Below are positions 1 to 5,662 of a stretch of 13,964 nucleotides of DNA, one piece after another. The stretch spans positions 1-13,964 of the forward strand of contig DBRW01000034.1 in assembly GCA_002306075.1 (NCBI GenBank), in the 5' to 3' direction. The translations under genes and the position numbers were made by a program. Origin of the DNA: Synergistaceae bacterium UBA1358. GTDB taxonomy: Bacteria; Synergistota; Synergistia; Synergistales; Synergistaceae. The notes beneath the pieces were generated by a model, which was given only the letters and a program-made list of their open reading frames with translations, had not been told where the DNA came from and did not search any database. Numbering within the stretch: position 1 is the stretch's first letter; each line of letters starts with the position of its first letter.

Positions 1-1235
1 GCTTCGAGAGAAAGCATTTTCTTCTGAGAGAGGGACTTTATGAATCTCCATATCCACCACACAGCAGCTGAAATGAGCATTATGACTCCAAATATGCCAA
101 ACTCGGCAAACCACTGCAGATACTCGTTATGTGCCCAGTATGTGAACTGCCATTCCATATCGGGGTCCTTCTGGAAAGCCAGCCTCTGTCCTTCAAGATA
201 GTGCCACTTATAATGGCCTATGCCCACACCTTTTATCGGGTGCTCCATAAATATCGCCCAGCTCGTTTTCCATATCCCGTGCCTTTTGCCAAAGGTACTG
301 GTGTTCATTACCATGTCCATTGTCTTGTTGATAAGGGCATAGGCACGGCCAAACCCAAAGTAACTCATTCCTATGTTAAGTGCAAGCATCAGTACGACTA
401 TAGCAACACCCTGTCCTACCTTTTTCAGCATCTGTTTTCTGTCGTTCTGCTTAAATATTAGAGATATGATCAAAGTTCCTGTGATGAGGGAGAGAAAACC
501 GGCCCTGGTAGTGGAATTCCACATGCCCCAGGAATTCAGCGCCAAAAGTCCAAGGTTCATGTACCTGATCGTGCAAGCCCGTCTCATGTTGCGTGTCAAG
601 CCATCCGATACTTCTGAGTATGCTGCATTGAGGTATATCCCGTTCATTACGGCCATTGCCATCCACAGGCCGAACATCTCCTGCTGGCCCGTGTTTCCGA
701 TGTAGTTGCCCGGGACGTTCATTATGAAAGGGAAAGGTCCGTTCATATTTCTGATAAGCAATTCTGCAAATATTACATTTATGCCCGCGTTGATGTTCGC
801 GATCCAGAGGACCGTCCTGTGAGCTCTCGCATCCTTAAAGAGGTTGAAGGAGAAAATATAGATCGCGGTCAGTGTCGCGAAGAAGAACCATTCCTTCATG
901 AACGTGGACCACGAGGTAATATTCACCCACACAGCCTGGATCGAAATATATCCAAGCATAATGAGCCATAAAAAACCGAAGAGATCTATCTTGAAATCAG
1001 TACGATCATTGCCGTACAGGGCAAGGGAAATGCCTCCGACGACAGAAATTATCGCTACGGGCACCATCGCGAAGGTCCATTTCATTATGTGAAGGGTGTC
1101 AAACCAGGAGATCCCCGAATATATGAGATTTGGCAGCCCCAGAGAGACAAACATCAAAAAATAGAAGATCATCGGATGGACAGCATGAACATCACCGGTC
1201 GATGATCCGGGTCCTGACAGAGCCTTTGGCTTCAC
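1..1235 (-). CDS. O-antigen ligase/polymerase-family membrane protein (3' end cut by window)
   Basis: The frame stays open from a GTG at 1235 to base 1, giving 411 residues with no stop, so the C-terminus is missing. It encodes a polytopic membrane protein with many hydrophobic segments, for example around residues 22-38, 53-72, 84-104, 116-131 and 274-290. Family marks of the O-antigen ligase/Wzy type are STTRAG (241-246), a positively charged loop with HPIKGVGIGHYKW (332-344), and AHNEYLQWFAEFGIFG (368-383), the usual H-N-x-Y-L...E-x-G-x-x-G signature. Such proteins join or polymerise lipid-linked glycans on the outer face of the inner membrane; related enzymes glycosylate pilins, so the substrate cannot be named. 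The GTG start is chosen because AAGGGGAG sits 6 bases upstream. The next in-frame ATG (residue 22) lacks a ribosome site. The gene follows dnaB after a terminator, so it is probably a separate unit. Family confidence is high, exact role low. Confidence 0.85.
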   Translation of the reverse strand, partial: MKPKALSGPGSSTGDVHAVHPMIFYFLMFVSLGLPNLIYSGISWFDTLHIMKWTFAMVPVAIISVVGGISLALYGNDRTDFKIDLFGFLWLIMLGYISIQAVWVNITSWSTFMKEWFFFATLTAIYIFSFNLFKDARAHRTVLWIANINAGINVIFAELLIRNMNGPFPFIMNVPGNYIGNTGQQEMFGLWMAMAVMNGIYLNAAYSEVSDGLTRNMRRACTIRYMNLGLLALNSWGMWNSTTRAGFLSLITGTLIISLIFKQNDRKQMLKKVGQGVAIVVLMLALNIGMSYFGFGRAYALINKTMDMVMNTSTFGKRHGIWKTSWAIFMEHPIKGVGIGHYKWHYLEGQRLAFQKDPDMEWQFTYWAHNEYLQWFAEFGIFGVIMLISAAVWWIWRFIKSLSQKKMLSLE

Positions 1236-1291
1236 TTGCAGCTCCCCTTCGACGAGAAGTGCCACGGGCAAATGCACATGGACAATATGAC

Positions 1292-1319
1292 AAAACAGAA
1301 AGGGGGACAATAAGTCCCC
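1292..1319 (-). terminator. Intrinsic terminator after dnaB
   Basis: On the minus strand a perfect 6-bp stem GGGGAC / GTCCCC with a 5-base TTATT loop (1303-1319) is followed by a T-rich tail, TTTCTGTTTT (1292-1301). It begins 7 bases past the dnaB stop codon. The stem is short but GC-rich and well placed, so it probably ends the transcript carrying dnaB and separates it from the O-antigen-ligase-like gene. Confidence 0.7.
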
Positions 1320-1325
1320 AAACTG

Positions 1326-2681
1326 TCAGTAAATTCCGCTGAGTTTACTTGCAAACTTCGCATACTCTTTGAAAAATATCAGGTCTACCTTGCCGGTCGG
1401 GCCGTTCCTGTTCTTTGCCACGATGACTTCAGATGTGGGATCGACCGTCTCCCCCTCCTGAGCATAATATGCTTCCCTGTACAGGAAGATGACCATGTCC
1501 GCGTCCTGTTCTATCGCTCCGCTGTCACGAAGGTCTGAGAGCTGAGGTTTTTTGCTGCCTCCGCGCTTTTCCACGTCTCTTGAAAGCTGCGAAAGCGCAA
1601 GTACCGGCACTCTGAACTCCCTTGCTATACCCTTTAACGCCCTTGATATCTCAGAAACTTCCTGCTGCCTGTTTTCGATCTTACGTGCAACGTTCATGAG
1701 CTGGAGGTAATCAAGCACTACAAGTCCCTTACCTGTTCTATGCTTTGCAAAAAATCTCCTGCACCTGCCTCTGAGGTCAAGTGTGTTCAGCGTGGAACTG
1801 TCATCAATATAAATGGGGCTTTTTGAAAGTTTCTCCGCAGCCTTTGACAGTTTCTGCCACTGCTCGTTCTGGACCTTGTGCGATTCGAACATCCCCCTCA
1901 GATTCACTTCAGATTCAGCTGCGAGCATCCTCTGAGCTATCTGCTCTGCCGACATTTCAAGACTGAACATGAGGACAGGTATGTTTTCCCTAAGTGCAGC
2001 ATGCTGAGCGACATTGAGTGCAAAGGCTGTTTTACCCATCGAAGGCCTTGCGGCCAATATATAAAGACCCCCTGGCTGCAGTCCGCCCGAGAGTTTGTCA
2101 AAATCGACAAATCCAGACGGGACCCCTGTAATTTCAAGGCCTCCTGCAAGTCTCTTCTCTATCTCGCCGATGGCCGAAGTAACAACTTCCCTTGCGTCCC
2201 TCAGTCTGGCAGATCTTCCCGTTCTCGCTATCTCAAATACTTTTTGTTCTGCTGTCTCAAGTGCCTCGTCTATTCCGATCTCTTCGGAAAAACCCATCCT
2301 GGAGATGTCGCTTCCTACGGTGATCAGTCCCCTGTGTACAGACTTATCCCTGACAATGTTTACGTGATACTCAACATTAGCGGTCGTTGTGACCGCATCC
2401 ATGAGTTCCGCAACGAAAGGGAGGCCGCCCAGACGATCTTCAAGACCGCGTTTTTTGATCTCCTCCCTGAAGGTCAGCGAGTCGACGGCGCAGTCCTGTT
2501 CAGCCATCGAAGCGATCACCTCAAAGGCTGTCCTGTGTCTGGGATCATAGAAGTCATCGGTCCGAAGGCTTTCAATGACTGTCAGCAGGGAATCCCTGTC
2601 AATCAGGCATGAACCGAGGACCGAACGCTCAGCCTCGAGATTGAAGGGAGGTATCCTGTCAAATTCCCTGTTTGTGCTCAA
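1326..2681 (-). CDS. dnaB: Replicative DNA helicase DnaB
   Basis: This is the hexameric 5'-3' helicase that unwinds DNA at the replication fork and recruits primase (DnaC in Bacillus naming). At 451 residues it has normal family length. The N-terminal domain opens with RIPPFNLEAERSVLG (9-23), the standard DnaB beginning. The RecA-like domain has Walker A ARPSMGKT (211-218), LEMS with the catalytic Glu (241-244), Walker B VVLDYLQLM (321-329), DLRDSGAIEQDAD (383-395) and KNRNGPTG (423-430) with the probable arginine finger. No ATG fits the family start. The TTG at 2681 lies one base after the rplI stop, with AAGGTGGAG and GGAG in the end of rplI serving as ribosome site, so translation is probably coupled to rplI. 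No intein or frameshift is visible. An intrinsic terminator follows. Confidence 0.97.
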   Translation of the reverse strand: MSTNREFDRIPPFNLEAERSVLGSCLIDRDSLLTVIESLRTDDFYDPRHRTAFEVIASMAEQDCAVDSLTFREEIKKRGLEDRLGGLPFVAELMDAVTTTANVEYHVNIVRDKSVHRGLITVGSDISRMGFSEEIGIDEALETAEQKVFEIARTGRSARLRDAREVVTSAIGEIEKRLAGGLEITGVPSGFVDFDKLSGGLQPGGLYILAARPSMGKTAFALNVAQHAALRENIPVLMFSLEMSAEQIAQRMLAAESEVNLRGMFESHKVQNEQWQKLSKAAEKLSKSPIYIDDSSTLNTLDLRGRCRRFFAKHRTGKGLVVLDYLQLMNVARKIENRQQEVSEISRALKGIAREFRVPVLALSQLSRDVEKRGGSKKPQLSDLRDSGAIEQDADMVIFLYREAYYAQEGETVDPTSEVIVAKNRNGPTGKVDLIFFKEYAKFASKLSGIY

Positions 2682-2682
2682 C

Positions 2683-3129
2683 TTACTCCGACTCCACCTT
2701 AAGTATCATCTCGGCATCCACGCCTGTGTAAAGTCTGACCTTAAACTTATATTCACCGGTCTGTTTGACTGTATCTTCCATTTTCAGGTCTTTCTTGTCG
2801 ACAGGCACACCGTACTGTGATGTGAGGGCATCTGCTATCTGTGCATTTGTCACGCTCCCGAAAAGTTTGCCTCCCTCTCCGGTGTTTACCTTTATTTTTA
2901 CGACTTTGCCGCCAAGCTTCTTTTTAGATTCCTCGGCGATCTTAAGTTTTTTGTCATCCTTGATCTTCTGAGTCATCTGCATCTGCTGAAGCTCACGGAT
3001 CCTGCCCTCCGTCGCCTCCTCAGCTAGACCTCTGGCAATCAGGTAGTTGCGGCCGTAACCGTCGGCAACTTCAAGAAGTTCTCCCTTTTTTCCTATTTTA
3101 TTTACATCCTGTTTAAGAATCACTTTCAT
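2683..3129 (-). CDS. rplI: 50S ribosomal protein L9
   Basis: L9 binds 23S rRNA near the base of the L1 stalk and helps keep the reading frame. The 148 residues match the usual length. The N-terminal rRNA-binding domain shows MKVILKQDVNKIGKKGE and GYGRNYLI (24-31). A charged helix (about 41-74) links to the C-terminal domain with GKLFGSVT (87-94), a hallmark of L9. The ATG has an excellent ribosome site, AAGGAGG, 7 bases upstream, which lies inside the last codons of the DUF2232 gene; the two genes overlap by 17 bases. dnaB starts one base after the stop, an arrangement common in bacteria. Confidence 0.97.
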   Translation of the reverse strand: MKVILKQDVNKIGKKGELLEVADGYGRNYLIARGLAEEATEGRIRELQQMQMTQKIKDDKKLKIAEESKKKLGGKVVKIKVNTGEGGKLFGSVTNAQIADALTSQYGVPVDKKDLKMEDTVKQTGEYKFKVRLYTGVDAEMILKVESE

Positions 3130-4078
3130 TGTTCTTCCTCCTTATTCGAGCACGTAAATCGTACCAGATATCAAAGATACCTACCATAGACAAAATATAA
3201 GATACAGGGGAAAAGAGGGCACCGAAGAGCGAAACAGGTACTTTGACAGCTTTTGGGATACCTCTGGAGGTCATACAGTACCAACAGAGTGAAAGGCCCT
3301 CCACCATGAAAATTGCTCTCAGGACCTCCATCAGGTTAGCGGATATCACAGCATAGACTCTCTCATCTGGGAATGCTTTGCCTGCCAGGTCCATTATCAC
3401 CGCCGCAACAAGCGCCCAAAAAAGATTCCTGGGAAAGCGCCATGTTCCGAATCCGGGCAGCGCAGGGAGCTCTCCCCATCCGGTCTTTCTCATTATGTAC
3501 GAGGCGGCTCCGTAAGTGGCCAGAGTATCTATCGCGGAAAAGAATATGATCATTGACGGCATCAGCAGCGAAACTGTTTCGACCATTGCCAGAGAGTAAT
3601 TTTTTATTACCTCTTCGGATGTGCCGATACCGCCGGATGAGAGCACTTTTGCCAGGGATGAAACGATCTCCTCTGCCATTTCGGGCGACATCGTAAGAGG
3701 GTTCATCCCTGAAACAGCAGTGAAAGCCATAATAAGGACCATCTTCGCGATTATCGAAGCTGCTACGGAGATAAGGACAAAATCGACACCTTTTTCGACC
3801 TTGCGGGCAACATACCCAAAAACGGCCCCGAGGATCCCGAATTCCAGGGCATACATGAAAGCCGGAAGGTATCCGAACATCATAAAAGCCGATACGGAAC
3901 CGAACATCACACCGAGAAGCGACTCACGAAAACCCTGCCTTATCCCGAGGACCATAAACGGGAGAGGTGCGATCATAATAAGAAACGGTGCTGCAAATGC
4001 AACATACATGCCGGCCGAGAACATCACCAGGCTAAACAGTATCCAGGACAGCCATTCAAACATTATCTTTGATCTCAC
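3113..4078 (-). CDS. DUF2232 (YybS-like) integral membrane protein
   Basis: This is a very hydrophobic protein of about 321 residues with roughly seven or eight membrane segments and a basic C-terminus (RARIRRKN). Sequence style and position between rpsR and rplI match the DUF2232/YybS family, whose function is not established. It has the family-like pattern of an N-terminal membrane block, a hydrophilic middle loop with MSPEMAEEIVSSLAKVLSS, and a late LPALPGFGTWRFPRNLFWAL segment. The frame extends to a TTG at 4135, but that extension runs through the rpsR terminator hairpin and is rejected. GTG at 4078 is preferred because GGGGG lies 7 bases upstream; the ATG at 4063 (MFEWLSW...) is the alternative, with a weaker site. 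The end overlaps rplI by 17 bases, implying coupled translation. Unlike Bacillus, no gdpP (yybT) lies between this gene and rplI. Confidence 0.8.
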   Translation of the reverse strand: MRSKIMFEWLSWILFSLVMFSAGMYVAFAAPFLIMIAPLPFMVLGIRQGFRESLLGVMFGSVSAFMMFGYLPAFMYALEFGILGAVFGYVARKVEKGVDFVLISVAASIIAKMVLIMAFTAVSGMNPLTMSPEMAEEIVSSLAKVLSSGGIGTSEEVIKNYSLAMVETVSLLMPSMIIFFSAIDTLATYGAASYIMRKTGWGELPALPGFGTWRFPRNLFWALVAAVIMDLAGKAFPDERVYAVISANLMEVLRAIFMVEGLSLCWYCMTSRGIPKAVKVPVSLFGALFSPVSYILSMVGIFDIWYDLRARIRRKNNESDS

Positions 4079-4103
4079 ATTCCGACCCCCGTATATACGC
4101 AAT

Positions 4104-4132
4104 AAAAAAAGAGAGAGCCCAGCGGCCCTCTC
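4104..4132 (-). terminator. Intrinsic terminator between rpsR and the DUF2232 gene
   Basis: On the minus strand a 9-bp stem GAGAGGGCC / GGCTCTCTC (one G-U pair) closes a 4-base GCTG loop at 4111-4132. It is followed directly by seven T residues (4104-4110), then ATT. It lies 26 bases beyond the rpsR stop. This is a textbook Rho-independent terminator for the rpsF-ssb-rpsR transcript. Only about 25 bases separate the T run from the downstream GTG, which leaves little room for a new promoter. Confidence 0.88.
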
Positions 4133-4158
4133 CAATTATACAGCACAGATCAGTTTTT

Positions 4159-4404
4159 TTAATCTGACGTGAAGGGCAGGAGAGCGATAATTCTTGCCCT
4201 CTTTATTGCCCTTGTGAGCTGGCGCTGATGTTTCGCACAGGTCCCAGTCACACGGCGCGGCACGATCTTACCGCGTTCTGTAACATATTTCTTGAGTTTT
4301 TCAACTTCCTTGTAATCTACGTGATCGATCTTATCTACGCAGAAATGACAAACCTTCGGCCGACGTTTGCGGCGTTTGCGGTTAAAATTCGAACTGTTTT
4401 CCAT
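4159..4404 (-). CDS. rpsR: 30S ribosomal protein S18 (zinc-binding type)
   Basis: S18 pairs with S6 on the platform of the small subunit. The 81 residues fit the family. A basic N-terminus (NRKRRKRRPK) is followed by CHFC (C19, C22), then IVPRRVTGTCAKHQRQL with C56 and H59, and the ending AIKRARIIALLPF. The Cys2-Cys-His set marks the zinc-binding form of S18; many bacteria carry a form lacking these residues. ATG at 4404 is chosen; a TTG one codon earlier (4407) is also possible because GGAAGGGG lies at 8 bases from it and 11 from the ATG. The gene lies 18 bases after ssb and is followed by a strong terminator, making it the last gene of the rpsF-ssb-rpsR unit. Confidence 0.96.
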   Translation of the reverse strand: MENSSNFNRKRRKRRPKVCHFCVDKIDHVDYKEVEKLKKYVTERGKIVPRRVTGTCAKHQRQLTRAIKRARIIALLPFTSD

Positions 4405-4422
4405 CAAAGACTCAACCCCTTC

Positions 4423-4953
4423 CTAGAATGGTATCTGTACGTCTCCAGGTCCCTCGGTCCCGCCCATCTCAGAAAAATCAAGGGGGAACTCATCTTCGAA
4501 CCCTTCCTCTTCCCTCAGGCTTCCCATGTCCCCGCCGGAAACGGCGTCGGAATGCATCCTGGCATTCCCGAAACCGGGTTCTGAGTCGGAAGGCATCCCT
4601 TCATCATCCCTTCGCGGTGAACCAAGGAGAACGATATTGTCAGCGACGACTTCGGTCACCCAACGGTGCTGTCCCGTTTTGGCATCGTCGAAATCACGGA
4701 CGCTGAGGCGTCCTTCCACCAAGACAGGACGTCCTTTCTTCAGATAGCGGTCACAGATATCAGCAACGTAGTTCCATGCGGACACGGTTACAAAATCTGT
4801 GTGGCTCTGCAGCTCTCCCGACGTCTTATTTTTCCACTGACGACCTATAGCCACCGTGATCCTGGCTACCTTCTGCTTGCTTGGAGTAAACCTCACATCA
4901 GGGTCTCTTGCGAGGTTGCCCATAATGATGACTCTGTTGTATCCGCGAGCCAT
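4423..4953 (-). CDS. ssb: Single-stranded DNA-binding protein
   Basis: SSB coats single-stranded DNA during replication, recombination and repair and recruits partner proteins through its C-terminal tip. The protein has 176 residues. The OB-fold covers about 1-112, with NRVIIMGNLARDPDVRFTPS, WNYVADICDRYLKKGRPVLVEG and TEVVADNIVLLG as family blocks. A Gly- and acid-rich flexible tail follows and ends in GDVQIPF, the partner-docking tip, slightly different from the more usual DDDIPF. The ATG is 5 bases after the rpsF stop, and its ribosome site GGAGGAG lies in the last codons of rpsF, so translation is likely coupled. Placement between rpsF and rpsR is the standard arrangement. Confidence 0.96.
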   Translation of the reverse strand: MARGYNRVIIMGNLARDPDVRFTPSKQKVARITVAIGRQWKNKTSGELQSHTDFVTVSAWNYVADICDRYLKKGRPVLVEGRLSVRDFDDAKTGQHRWVTEVVADNIVLLGSPRRDDEGMPSDSEPGFGNARMHSDAVSGGDMGSLREEEGFEDEFPLDFSEMGGTEGPGDVQIPF

Positions 4954-4958
4954 GATGC

Positions 4959-5243
4959 TTACTTCTCCTCCAAGTTGACGACCATGTGACGTATAACCTG
5001 GGGTCTCAGGCTCAGGAGACGCTCCATCTCCTTTACCTGTGCTGGGTCGAGTTTAAATGTATACAGAACATAGAAACCCTCGAGCTGTTTTTCGATGGGG
5101 TAGGCAAAACGCTTTTTGCCCCAGAGATCCACCTTTTCCAACTCTGCTCCCAAACCGCGCACGACCTCGGCAATCTCTTCCGCAACCATTTTATGGTCTT
5201 CAAGATCTGCCTGAAGAATCACAACCATTTCGTAAGATCGCAC
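4959..5243 (-). CDS. rpsF: 30S ribosomal protein S6
   Basis: S6 forms a heterodimer with S18 on the 30S platform. From the GTG at 5243 the protein is 94 residues, beginning MRSYEMVVIL, which matches the family start MRxYExxxI. Other marks are WGKKRFAYPIEKQLEGFYVL (41-60) and the C-terminal VIRHMVVNLEE. A frame start three codons earlier (GTG 5252) is rejected because it lies inside the perfect ribosome site AGGAGGTGA, which sits 5 bases before the chosen GTG. A promoter (5311-5339) and a foldable leader precede the gene. ssb and rpsR follow with 5- and 18-base gaps, forming one unit ended by the terminator at 4104-4132. Confidence 0.95.
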   Translation of the reverse strand: MRSYEMVVILQADLEDHKMVAEEIAEVVRGLGAELEKVDLWGKKRFAYPIEKQLEGFYVLYTFKLDPAQVKEMERLLSLRPQVIRHMVVNLEEK

Positions 5244-5256
5244 GTACTTCACCTCC

Positions 5257-5297
5257 TCCCTTTGGACTCTGGCCTCTTTTCAAGAAAGAGACAGGGA
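5257..5297 (-). promoter_or_regulatory. Candidate rpsF leader fold near the ribosome site
   Basis: In the presumed 5' leader, GTCTCTTT (5285-5292) pairs with AAAGAGGC (5272-5279; one G-U pair) around a 5-base loop. Directly outside it, TCCCT (5293-5297) can pair with AGGGA (5257-5261), whose final G and A lie at the beginning of the rpsF ribosome site. This leaves a 10-base bulge, CAGAGTCCAA, on the 3' side. S6 or the S6:S18 pair is known to repress its own operon through an mRNA leader in several bacteria. This fold is a candidate for such a site, but I do not see the CCG box associated with the described motif, so this is inference. Confidence 0.35.
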
Positions 5298-5310
5298 CAT
5301 ACAATCAGAG

Positions 5311-5339
5311 ACTATAGCACTTAATTCGGGCTATTGCAA
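5311..5339 (-). promoter_or_regulatory. Sigma70-type promoter for rpsF-ssb-rpsR
   Basis: On the minus strand, TTGCAA (-35, 5334-5339; 4 of 6 consensus) and TATAGT (-10, 5311-5316; 5 of 6) are separated by 17 bases. The predicted start of transcription is near 5304, about 60 bases before the rpsF GTG. The -35 box consists of the last two codons of the upstream ftsB-like gene. Position just before a ribosomal protein operon supports a real promoter; it is not experimentally shown. Confidence 0.75.
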
Positions 5340-5630
5340 GACATCGTTCGAGGTTATTTCGATCTTGTACATGACCTCGCCTGAAAGTACAAGGTTGAAC
5401 TGCTCTCGTGCAAGTCTTGCTATTCCCTCGGGTGTGCTGTAGTATTCGATCTTCTGTTTCAACTCCTGGGATTTTCTCTCTTCCGCGACAAGTTCTTCCA
5501 TCCTTTTATCCAGAGTATCCGAAAGCACGTCTATCTTTTCCAACTCTTTGAAAAAAGACGTCAGAAGGACCGCTATCAGAAAAGTGACCGCCGCGGCAAA
5601 TATGACCCACCTCAATCTCGGAGCTTTCAT
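5331..5630 (-). CDS. FtsB/DivIC-like septum formation initiator protein
   Basis: This is a 99-residue single-pass membrane protein of the FtsB/DivIC family, which bridges early and late divisome proteins with FtsL and FtsQ. A short cytoplasmic basic N-terminus (KAPRLR) is followed by a membrane helix (about 9-27), a charged coiled-coil-like stretch (28-63), and the family C-terminal block STPEGIARLAREQF followed by SGEVMYKI (about 65-90). The ATG at 5630 has only a weak ribosome site (AGAAG next to the start); an in-frame TAG five codons upstream rules out a much longer form. It lies 32 bases after argS with no terminator between, so it probably shares the secA-argS transcript. Its last codons overlap the rpsF promoter. 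FtsB and DivIC cannot be told apart from sequence alone here. Confidence 0.85.
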   Translation of the reverse strand: MKAPRLRWVIFAAAVTFLIAVLLTSFFKELEKIDVLSDTLDKRMEELVAEERKSQELKQKIEYYSTPEGIARLAREQFNLVLSGEVMYKIEITSNDVLQ

Positions 5631-5662
5631 CTTCTGCAGGCCAAACTATCCGCGGTGATCCT

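Noticed and set aside
1236..1291. Possible promoter for the O-antigen-ligase-like gene
   Set aside because: TTGTCA is present after the terminator, but no matching -10 box stands at a normal distance, so no promoter is called.
1878..2612. Plus-strand open frame of 244 codons opposite dnaB
   Set aside because: It is the complement of conserved DnaB motifs and its product has no family features.
4079..4135. N-terminal extension of the DUF2232 protein from a TTG at 4135
   Set aside because: The extra codons coincide with the rpsR terminator hairpin and T run, and a GTG with a better ribosome site lies downstream.
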